A DNA stretch of 5,209 nt from CSP1-8 sp049688015 (GTDB lineage Bacteria > Desulfobacterota > Deferrimicrobia > Deferrimicrobiales > Deferrimicrobiaceae), in NCBI GenBank assembly GCA_049688015.1, contig JBAVJZ010000122.1, forward strand, positions 1 through 5,209, in the 5' to 3' direction. Below are positions 1 to 5,209 of the stretch, piece after piece. Within the stretch, counting starts at the first letter, position 1, and each line of letters opens with the position of its first letter. The notes under the pieces were generated by a model. The model saw only the letters and a program-made list of their open reading frames with translations. It had not been told where the DNA came from and searched no databases. A program made the position numbers and the translations under genes.

Positions 1-761
1 GCCAGGATCCGGGCGATCTCCCGCTCCACCTCGATCTCGGCCATCTTGACTTCGTTGTTCAGATAGACGAGCTCCTCCGGTTCGAAGAAGACGGTCTGAC
101 CGCTCTGCGACGTGTCGTGCACGATGCCGGGGAAAAGTCCCTTGGCGGCGACCTTGAAGGGGATCACGAGCCGCCCCGAGCGAAGGGTGGCATACGCCTC
201 CTGTATGTGGCGGCCAAACCGCGGTGACCCGATGATCTCCTCGGCCGTCTTCTGGAGGCGGTTTCTCAGCTGCTGCAGCTGGCGGCGCAAGGCCCCCAGG
301 GACGGGGACGCGCGGTCGAGGACATTCCCGGAAATGTCGATTTTCAAATCGATCTCGTCGGCCAGGTCGCGCAAGGGAGGAATCCCCTTGGCATGGTGCG
401 CCAGGCGCGGATACTTCCCGCGGCGATCCTCGAAGAACCTGCGGATGCGCTCCCCGGTCCCGGCTGTCTGCCCGACAAGGAGCAGTTCAAAGGGCGAGAG
501 CGGCGCCCCCTTTTCCGCCTTCTCCACCGGGGGAAGGATCTCCTTGAGTCCCTCGAGGGGCAGCGGTCCCTCGTCGATCAGCATCCGGCGGCCGTCCCGA
601 TTCTCCTCGAGGGAGATCCGGATGGCGTCGAGGTCCGTCCCGGGCAAAAGGCCGGCGCACCTGTCCCTTCCCGGGTCGGAAGAGGCGTGCTGGCAGAGGC
701 GGGCCACGACTTTTCTCCACTCGAGGGCTTCGAGCGTTATGTCCCATGGTGTTGCGGGCAA
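1..761 (-). CDS. mutS2: Endonuclease/ribosome-rescue ATPase MutS2, N-terminal part (partial)
   Basis: Reading the minus strand from 761 gives 253 residues with no stop before the window edge, so the C-terminal two thirds are missing. The start of the protein (LEALEWRKVVARL) and residues about 213-228 (IVHDTSQSGQTVFFEP, followed by LNNEV and REIARIL) match the MutS-core and clamp regions of MutS2. As in the family, there is no N-terminal mismatch-recognition domain. The Walker ATPase and C-terminal Smr nuclease domains should lie left of the window. MutS2 proteins are cytoplasmic ATPases, linked to suppressing recombination in some species and to splitting collided ribosomes in Bacillus. The start is TTG at 761-759: an in-frame TAA lies 14 codons upstream, no ATG or GTG lies between, and a GGGGGA ribosome-binding stretch sits about 9 nt before it. 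The gene is divergent from ldcA. Family call is firm; cellular role here is not shown. Confidence 0.94.
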   Translation of the reverse strand, partial: MPATPWDITLEALEWRKVVARLCQHASSDPGRDRCAGLLPGTDLDAIRISLEENRDGRRMLIDEGPLPLEGLKEILPPVEKAEKGAPLSPFELLLVGQTAGTGERIRRFFEDRRGKYPRLAHHAKGIPPLRDLADEIDLKIDISGNVLDRASPSLGALRRQLQQLRNRLQKTAEEIIGSPRFGRHIQEAYATLRSGRLVIPFKVAAKGLFPGIVHDTSQSGQTVFFEPEELVYLNNEVKMAEIEVEREIARIL

Positions 762-799
762 TATCGGGGTTCCCCCGGAAAACCGGCTGCTTCCCGTCC

Positions 800-805
800 A
801 TTATA
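800..805 (-). promoter_or_regulatory. Putative -10 box of the mutS2 promoter
   Basis: The minus strand reads TATAAT, an exact sigma70 -10 consensus in otherwise GC-rich DNA. It lies about 38 nt before the TTG start of mutS2, implying a leader of roughly 30 nt. No convincing -35 hexamer is seen at 16-18 bp spacing (GGCAAA is the best there), so the call rests on the -10 box and its position. Confidence 0.45.
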
Positions 806-915
806 TCGGGAACGTGATGCCTTTTGCCGTCGATTTCCCCGCATGGAAGGCCCGGCGGACCATGGACGGAATGCACATCGTCTTCCTCCGGTTTTCGTTC
901 GCCGCCTGCGGAAGG

Positions 916-933
916 GGGGGCAGGCCTGCCCCC
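916..933. promoter_or_regulatory. Perfect 18-bp palindrome, candidate operator
   Basis: GGGGGCAGG followed directly by its reverse complement CCTGCCCCC forms an 18-bp perfect inverted repeat. It lies in the gap between the divergent mutS2 and ldcA genes, about 37 bp upstream of the likely ldcA -35 region. It is flanked by direct repeats of CGCCTGCG at 903-910 and 933-940. As RNA it could fold as a 7-bp stem with a GGCC loop, but no T-rich tract follows on either strand, so it does not look like an intrinsic terminator. A binding site for a dimeric regulator is possible. Chance is also possible in GC-rich sequence. Confidence 0.35.
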
Positions 934-969
934 GCCTGCGTGCGACCTGCCGCGTACGTCTTCGCGCTG

Positions 970-997
970 TTGTTTGTCCCGGGGTTCGTCATATGAT
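970..997 (+). promoter_or_regulatory. Putative promoter for the ldcA-hydrolase-mpl operon
   Basis: TATGAT at 992-997 matches the -10 consensus at five of six positions. TTGTTT at 970-975 is a weak -35 (three of six) with a 16-bp spacer. Transcription would begin near 1004, about 25 nt before the ldcA ATG at 1029. In-frame ATGs at 993 and 996 lie inside this -10 box and would not be in such a transcript, which favours the ATG at 1029. Confidence 0.4.
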
Positions 998-1028
998 GAT
1001 ACGGGTGCACATTTCCGTGGGGGGAAGA

Positions 1029-1952
1029 ATGCGCAGGATCCTGCCCAGGCCGCTTCGAAAAGGGGACGTAATCGCGATCGTTGCTCCCGGGGGCCCCGTG
1101 GACCGGGGAAGGCTCGCCCGGGGGCTTGCCCGCCTCTCGTCTGCGGGGTTTGTTCCCGAGACCGCGGCGGGACTGCTTCAGAGGGAGGGATACCTTGCCG
1201 GGAACGACAGGCACCGGGCGGCGCAGATGGAGTGGGCGCTCGCCCTTCCGGGGGCGCGGGCCGTCATGGCGGCACGAGGGGGGTACGGCACGGCCCGGCT
1301 CCTTCCGCTCATCGACTGGAGGCGGGCCGCGGCGCATCCAAGGCTCCTGATCGGGTACAGCGACGTCACGGCGGTCCTCGCGTACGTCTCCACCCGGCTT
1401 CGCCTGGCCGCCATCCACGGCCCGATGGCCGCGACGGCGGACCTGGCGGGAAGGCCCGACCGGAACGCGCTCGAGGCTTTTGTCCGGCTCGTGGGGGGGC
1501 ACATAAGCCCGCGGGAGCCCTGGGGTCTGCCGTGCGAGAGGTTGCGCGGAGGCGCCGCGGAGGGGATTCTCACCGGCGGGTGCCTCTCCGTGCTCACCGC
1601 ACTCCTCGGTACGCCGTATGAGCCCGATTTCCGCGGGGCGCTCCTGTTTCTGGAGGACGTCCGCGAGCCGTCCTACCGGATCGACCGGATGCTGACGCAG
1701 TGGGTCCAGTCCGGCCGCCTGCGGAAGATCGGTGGCATCGTGGTGGCGAAGATCACCCCGGCGAAACGCGGGGAGGAGGAAGGGATCCGGAGGGTCTTCG
1801 CATCCGTCGGCACACGTCTGTCCGTCCCCGTCTGGTACGGGTTCCCCGCCGGCCACACCCGTCCGAACTACCCGCTGCCCTTCGGCGTGCGGGCGAGGAT
1901 CGACGTGCGCGGGCGGATGTTCCTGCTCGAGTCCCCGGTGGCGGCGACGTGA
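1029..1952 (+). CDS. ldcA: Muramoyltetrapeptide (LD-)carboxypeptidase, peptidase family S66
   Basis: The 307-residue product is close to the length of E. coli LdcA (about 304). The family cleaves the meso-DAP-D-Ala bond of recycled murein tetrapeptide in the cytoplasm, giving the tripeptide used by Mpl. Visible marks in order: the N-terminal strand KGDVIAIVAPGGP (11-23), RGGYGTARLLPLIDW (83-97), the nucleophile segment IGYSD with Ser111, HGPM (130-133), FLEDV with Glu209, and GFPAGHT with His276. This gives the complete Ser-Glu-His triad of S66 enzymes. No signal peptide is visible. The ATG at 1029 follows GGGGGGAAG and gives family length; in-frame ATGs at 993 and 996 would add a non-conserved extension and overlap the likely -10 box. 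The gene heads a coupled operon: its stop TGA lies inside GTGA, where the next gene starts. Confidence in the family is high; substrate is inferred from the family and the mpl neighbour. Confidence 0.93.
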   Translation: MRRILPRPLRKGDVIAIVAPGGPVDRGRLARGLARLSSAGFVPETAAGLLQREGYLAGNDRHRAAQMEWALALPGARAVMAARGGYGTARLLPLIDWRRAAAHPRLLIGYSDVTAVLAYVSTRLRLAAIHGPMAATADLAGRPDRNALEAFVRLVGGHISPREPWGLPCERLRGGAAEGILTGGCLSVLTALLGTPYEPDFRGALLFLEDVREPSYRIDRMLTQWVQSGRLRKIGGIVVAKITPAKRGEEEGIRRVFASVGTRLSVPVWYGFPAGHTRPNYPLPFGVRARIDVRGRMFLLESPVAAT

Positions 1953-3076
1953 CCCGGGAGGTCCGGGGCGACACGGAACGTTTCGGCGACGCGCTTGCAC
2001 TGGTCCGGCGAGGCGTCGGGGAGAGGGCGTACCAGGCCGCCGTTATCCTGGTGGCCCGGGGAGAGGAGATTCTCCTCCACGACGCGGCGGGGGAGGCCGG
2101 CCTCTCCTCGATATTCGACGTCGCCTCCGTGACCAAGCCGCTGGTCGCCTCGCTGTTCTACCTCCTCGTCCAGCAGGGGATGCTTTCGCCGGAAGGGAAG
2201 ATCTCCGAGGTCCTCCCGGTGCGCTCGATCGACCCGGGGTTTCCGGAGATCACGTTCCGCCACCTTCTGTCCCACACCTCCGGCCTGCCGGCATACCGGC
2301 CTCTCTACCGAGAATTGCGGGAGACCGAGAAGAGGGAAGGGAGAAAAATGTGGGGAGTGGCGGAGGGCCACGACCGGATCGTGGATGCCGTCCTGTCCCT
2401 TTCTCTGGAGTCCCCGCCGGGGACCGCATGCGTGTACAGCGACCTCGATTTCCTCCTCATGGGGCGGGTGATCGAGGCGGCGTCCTTCACGACGCTCGAC
2501 CGCCTGCTTCGGCGGGAGCTCGCCGCCCCTCTGGGGATGCACGACACCGGCTACCTGCCTCTCCTTGCGCTTTCCGAATGCGAGACGGGGAGGCTGGTGT
2601 CTACCGGGCATTCGGAGGAACGGGGCAGGGAGAAGGTAGGGGATGTCGACGACGAGAACGCGGCGGCGATGGGGGGGGTCGCAGGACACGCGGGGGTGTT
2701 TTCCACTGCGCACGACCTTTTCCTCTTCGCACGGGAAATCCTCCGGGCACGTCGGGGAGAGGGAAGGGTGCTCAACCGGCGGTCGGCAAGGGAGATGACG
2801 GCGAAAGTCGAAACGCCCCCGGGATGCCCCTTTACCCCGGGGTGGGATACCCCGACTTCCGGGGAGGCGGGCGGGTCGCAGGCCGGGCGTCACTTCCCGG
2901 CGGGGTCGATCGGCCACCTGGGATACGCGGGATGCTCCCTCTGGATCGACCTGTCCCGGGAGATCACGGTGGCCTTTCTGACCAACCGGGTGTATTACGG
3001 GCAGGATAACCCGCGGCTGAAAACGCTTAGGCCGGCGATCCACGACGCGGTCATGGAGGCGTTGCAAAAGGGATGA
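1949..3076 (+). CDS. Serine hydrolase of the beta-lactamase/PBP (S12) fold, probably cytoplasmic
   Basis: The 375-residue product has the family hallmarks: an SxxK motif (S60-V-T-K63), FRHLLSHTSGLP at about 103-114, Tyr163-Ser-Asp165 where class C enzymes have YxN, PLGMHDTGY (194-202), a GGVAGHAGVFS segment, and GHLGYAG with H323-L-G325 in place of KTG. Members include DD-peptidases, esterases, D-aminopeptidases and class C beta-lactamases. The variant YSD and HLG triads argue against a classical beta-lactamase. No signal peptide or membrane segment is visible near the N-terminus (TREVRGDTERF...), so the protein probably stays in the cytoplasm. The GTG start at 1949 overlaps the ldcA stop by 4 nt (GTGA) and has no clear ribosome-binding site, consistent with translational coupling. 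The stop overlaps the mpl ATG (ATGA). The position between ldcA and mpl suggests a step in murein peptide recycling, but the reaction is unknown. Confidence 0.92.
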   Translation: MTREVRGDTERFGDALALVRRGVGERAYQAAVILVARGEEILLHDAAGEAGLSSIFDVASVTKPLVASLFYLLVQQGMLSPEGKISEVLPVRSIDPGFPEITFRHLLSHTSGLPAYRPLYRELRETEKREGRKMWGVAEGHDRIVDAVLSLSLESPPGTACVYSDLDFLLMGRVIEAASFTTLDRLLRRELAAPLGMHDTGYLPLLALSECETGRLVSTGHSEERGREKVGDVDDENAAAMGGVAGHAGVFSTAHDLFLFAREILRARRGEGRVLNRRSAREMTAKVETPPGCPFTPGWDTPTSGEAGGSQAGRHFPAGSIGHLGYAGCSLWIDLSREITVAFLTNRVYYGQDNPRLKTLRPAIHDAVMEALQKG

Positions 3077-4500
3077 AGAGCATACATCTGATCGCGGCGT
3101 GCGGCGTGGGAATGGCGTCGCTTGCCGGGATGCTGAAGGAAAAGGGGTTCCGCGTGACCGGGTCCGACGCCAACGTCTATCCCCCCATGAGCACGCAACT
3201 GGAGGCGCTCGGCATCCGGCTCCGCACGCCGTACGCGCCCGGCAACATCCCGGTGGATACCGATCTCGTCGTCGTGGGAAACGCCGTCACGCGGGACAAC
3301 CCGGAGGCCAGGGAAGCGGTTCGCCGGGGACTTCCCACGCTCTCGATGCCGCAGGCGGTGGCGGACTACTTCCTCGAGGGCAAAGAGCCGATCGTGGTGG
3401 CGGGGACCCACGGAAAGACGACCACCACGTCGCTTCTTGCCTGGTCCCTCTTCTCCCTGGGGGCGGACCCTTCTTTCCTCGTGGGCGGAGTCCCGAGAAA
3501 TTTCCCGGTGAGCTACCGGGTGGGCGGGGGGCCTTTTTTCGTGATCGAGGGTGACGAATACGACACGGCGTACTTTGACAAGGGGCCGAAGTTCCTCCAC
3601 TACCGCCCCCGCATCGGCTTGCTCACCAGCATCGAGTTCGACCACGCCGACATCTACCGGGACCTTGCCCACCTCAAGGAGTCGTTCCGGAAGCTGGTGG
3701 GAATCATCCCCCCGGACGGGCTTCTGATCGCCTCCGCCGACTACCCGGACGTGGTCGAGATCGCGGAGGAGGCGCGGTGCCCGGTCTGGTTTTACGGTGT
3801 CTCGACCGGCCCCACGATATCCATGAAGATGGCGTGGCGGGTGACCCTCCGGTCGGATGAAGGGGAGTTCTCCCGGTTTCGCCTGGAGCGGGGGGAGGAG
3901 GGGCACGAGTTCCGGCAGCGGCTCCCGGGCCGGCACAACGCGGGCAACGCGGCGGCCGCGGCCCTGGCTCTTTATCGCCTGGGATACCCGGCGGACCGGG
4001 TCGCGGAGGCGTTCGCGGGGTTTACCGGGGTGCGGAGGCGGCAGGAGACGGTGGGAGAGTTCGGCGGGATCCTCGTGGTCGACGATTTTGCCCACCATCC
4101 GACGGCCGTCCGGGAGACGATCCGGGCCATCCGGGCGCGGCATCCGGGCCGTCCCGTGACCGCGGTGTTCGAGCCTCGGTCCAACACGAGCAGGAGAAAG
4201 GTCTTCCAGAAGGAGTTCGCCGAGGCGCTCTCGGGCGCCGACGCGGTAATCCTCGCGGGCGTGTTCGGCGCGGAGAAATTTCCTCCCGACGAACGGCTGG
4301 ATCCGGAGGAAGTGGTTGCCATCCTGTGTAAGGGCGGCAGAAAAGCCTTGTATATCGAGGAGGTCGACCGGATCGTGGAGCACCTATCCGCGGGAGCGCG
4401 CTCCGGGGACCTGATCCTCATCATGTCGAACGGGGGCTTCGGGGGAATCCAGGGAAAGCTCGTGCAAGCGCTCTCCGGAATTGACCGGGGACACTCCTGA
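3073..4500 (+). CDS. mpl: UDP-N-acetylmuramate:L-Ala-gamma-D-Glu-meso-DAP ligase (murein peptide ligase)
   Basis: The 475-residue product is a full-length Mur ligase of the Mpl branch (E. coli Mpl is about 457). Mpl uses ATP to join recycled tripeptide to UDP-MurNAc, bypassing MurC, MurD and MurE. Motifs in order: an N-terminal nucleotide-fold HLIAACGVGMASLAGMLK (5-22) with GSD at 30-32, the P-loop GTHGKTTT (111-118), EGDEYDTAYFDK (159-170), EFDHADIY (188-195), PGRHNAGN (285-292), DDFAHHPTA (337-345) and EPRSNTSR (367-374). The EGDEYDTAYFDK and EPRSNTSR segments separate Mpl from MurC. All three Mur-ligase domains appear intact. The ATG at 3073 sits in the ATGA overlap with the hydrolase stop. 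GGAGG at 3055-3059 is 13 nt upstream, rather far, so coupled re-initiation is likely. It ends the operon, followed by a possible terminator. Confidence 0.96.
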   Translation: MKSIHLIAACGVGMASLAGMLKEKGFRVTGSDANVYPPMSTQLEALGIRLRTPYAPGNIPVDTDLVVVGNAVTRDNPEAREAVRRGLPTLSMPQAVADYFLEGKEPIVVAGTHGKTTTTSLLAWSLFSLGADPSFLVGGVPRNFPVSYRVGGGPFFVIEGDEYDTAYFDKGPKFLHYRPRIGLLTSIEFDHADIYRDLAHLKESFRKLVGIIPPDGLLIASADYPDVVEIAEEARCPVWFYGVSTGPTISMKMAWRVTLRSDEGEFSRFRLERGEEGHEFRQRLPGRHNAGNAAAAALALYRLGYPADRVAEAFAGFTGVRRRQETVGEFGGILVVDDFAHHPTAVRETIRAIRARHPGRPVTAVFEPRSNTSRRKVFQKEFAEALSGADAVILAGVFGAEKFPPDERLDPEEVVAILCKGGRKALYIEEVDRIVEHLSAGARSGDLILIMSNGGFGGIQGKLVQALSGIDRGHS

Positions 4501-4554
4501 ATCATCTTCGGGATGGGGGAGAGGAGCGTTCCCGACAAAGTCGTCCGAGGAGTC

Positions 4555-4623
4555 GCCCGCATCGTCCCGGTCCCCGGTTACAGCGAACTGCCGACGGTGG
4601 CGGGCTCTCTCATTGTTTTGTTT
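4555..4623 (+). terminator. Possible intrinsic terminator of the operon
   Basis: GCCCGC at 4555-4560 can pair with GCGGGC at 4600-4605. After a small internal bulge, CGTC pairs with GACG, enclosing a roughly 25-nt interior with its own small CCGG/CCGG hairpin. The T-rich stretch 4606-4623 follows directly. The stem starts about 55 nt after the mpl stop. The long, bulged stem and the interrupted T run make this only a moderate call. Confidence 0.35.
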
Positions 4624-4649
4624 GACTTTCCCGCGGTGTCTGGTAGATT
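4622..4649 (+). promoter_or_regulatory. Putative sigma70-like promoter for the exported-protein gene
   Basis: TTGACT at 4622-4627 matches the -35 consensus at five of six positions. TAGATT at 4644-4649 matches the -10 at four of six, with a 16-bp spacer. Transcription would start near 4656-4657. This gives the next gene its own promoter and overlaps the T-rich end of the putative operon terminator. Confidence 0.5.
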
Positions 4650-4670
4650 TGCCCGGATATGGAGTGGAGA

Positions 4671-5209
4671 GTGGGGAAAATCGCCTTTCGGTCCCGTTCC
4701 GTTCTCGCGGTTCTCGTATTGTTGACGGTTTCTTCGGCGGCAACGGCTGCGGACTATCCCCGTCGCATCGCCATTGCCCCCTTTACCATCCTGGGATCCC
4801 ACGAAGATATCCGGCAGACGGTCGACATCCTGCCCAGGCTTATCTCCTCACGCCTGATGGCGATGACGGGCGCGGAGGTGCTGGTGCTTCCCCCCGGGGA
4901 GGGGTCTGCCGAGGATGCCGCGAAACGAGCCGGCCTGCCGCTATTGCTAAAGGGGTCGGTTGCCAAGCTCGGGGAAGGGTACAGCATCGACGTGACCGTA
5001 ACCGACCTGACCACGGGGCAGATGGCAGACGCCTTTTTCGCGGCGGCCGCCACGGAGGACCAGATCATCCTGCGTCTGGGGGACCTTGCCGCGGACATCT
5101 CGGAGAAGGTGTTCGGGGTGAAGGTGGCAAGGGCCTACGCGCCGCCCCCGGGATACTATCCTGCGGCAGCGCCTCCCCCCGCCGCCGCGCCGCCCGCGCC
5201 ATCCGGCGC
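4671..5209 (+). CDS. Exported protein with TolB/FlgO-like N-terminal domain and Pro/Ala linker (partial)
   Basis: The frame is open to the window edge, giving 179 residues of the N-terminal part. Residues 1-27 look like a Sec signal peptide: basic start (KIAFRSRS), hydrophobic VLAVLVLL, and an Ala-rich cleavage region before Asp28. There is no lipobox cysteine. Residues 31-149 (RRIAIAPF..., LLLKGSVAKL, YSIDVTVTDLTTG, ...ADISEKVFG) resemble the small alpha/beta domain of TolB N-terminal or FlgO-type envelope proteins. From about 155 the chain becomes rich in Pro and Ala, a likely linker to a second domain outside the window. Similar proteins in Desulfuromonadota often carry FG-GAP/VCBS repeats after such a linker, but that part is not visible. 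The GTG at 4671 has GGAG at 4661-4664, 6 nt upstream. An in-frame ATG at 4659 is the alternative start, with a poor ribosome-binding site and almost no leader from the predicted promoter. Export is likely; function is unknown. Confidence 0.8.
   Translation, partial: MGKIAFRSRSVLAVLVLLTVSSAATAADYPRRIAIAPFTILGSHEDIRQTVDILPRLISSRLMAMTGAEVLVLPPGEGSAEDAAKRAGLPLLLKGSVAKLGEGYSIDVTVTDLTTGQMADAFFAAAATEDQIILRLGDLAADISEKVFGVKVARAYAPPPGYYPAAAPPPAAAPPAPSG

Noticed and set aside
862..996. A 44-codon plus-strand ORF (MDGMHIVFLRFSF...) with a hydrophobic end in the intergenic region
   Set aside because: It has no clear ribosome-binding site, runs through the palindrome and the likely ldcA promoter, and resembles nothing recognisable.
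993..1028. Earlier ATG starts for ldcA at 993 and 996
   Set aside because: They lie in the TATGAT -10 candidate, lack a good ribosome-binding site and add residues before the conserved start.
801..2000. A 399-codon minus-strand ORF opposite ldcA
   Set aside because: Its composition is that of a shadow frame, and ldcA on the plus strand has a complete catalytic triad and family length.
1949..3076. Calling the hydrolase a class C beta-lactamase (antibiotic resistance gene)
   Set aside because: YxN and KTG are replaced by YSD and HLG, no signal peptide is visible, and the gene sits inside a murein-recycling operon.
2995..4383. A long minus-strand ORF of 462 codons opposite mpl
   Set aside because: It is an antisense shadow typical of GC-rich DNA. 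Its product is rich in Arg, His and Pro without motifs, while the plus strand encodes a clear Mpl.
4513..4725. A 70-codon plus-strand ORF after mpl
   Set aside because: It crosses the putative terminator and promoter and overlaps the signal-peptide region of the next gene in another frame. No family resemblance or good ribosome-binding site was seen.

Overview
The window is GC-rich, densely coding bacterial DNA, probably chromosomal. Gene content and protein style suggest a Gram-negative (diderm) bacterium with meso-diaminopimelate peptidoglycan, most like the Desulfuromonadota/'Deltaproteobacteria'. That placement is an inference from how the proteins look, not from a search. No rRNA, tRNA, CRISPR array, insertion sequence or phage gene was seen.

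Layout. (1) Positions 1-761, minus strand: the N-terminal third of a MutS2 protein, running off the left edge and apparently starting at a TTG. (2) 762-1028: a divergent intergenic region with a consensus TATAAT -10 box facing mutS2, a TATGAT -10 box facing the rightward genes, and between them a perfect 18-bp palindrome flanked by 8-bp direct repeats. (3) 1029-4500, plus strand: a tightly coupled three-gene operon, ldcA (LD-carboxypeptidase), a serine beta-lactamase-fold hydrolase and mpl (murein tripeptide ligase). Both junctions are 4-nt stop/start overlaps (GTGA and ATGA). (4) 4501-4670: a short gap with a possible intrinsic terminator for the operon and a good sigma70-like promoter for the next gene. 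(5) 4671-5209, plus strand: the start of an exported protein with a TolB/FlgO-like alpha/beta domain and a Pro/Ala-rich linker, cut by the right edge.

How the genes work together. LdcA removes the terminal D-Ala from recycled murein tetrapeptide, giving L-Ala-gamma-D-Glu-meso-DAP. Mpl ligates that tripeptide to UDP-MurNAc, returning it to cell-wall synthesis. The product of the first gene is therefore the substrate of the third. The hydrolase encoded between them has no visible signal peptide and is translationally coupled to both, so it may be a cytoplasmic peptidoglycan-recycling enzyme of unassigned specificity. This is the most interesting point in a window that otherwise holds known families.
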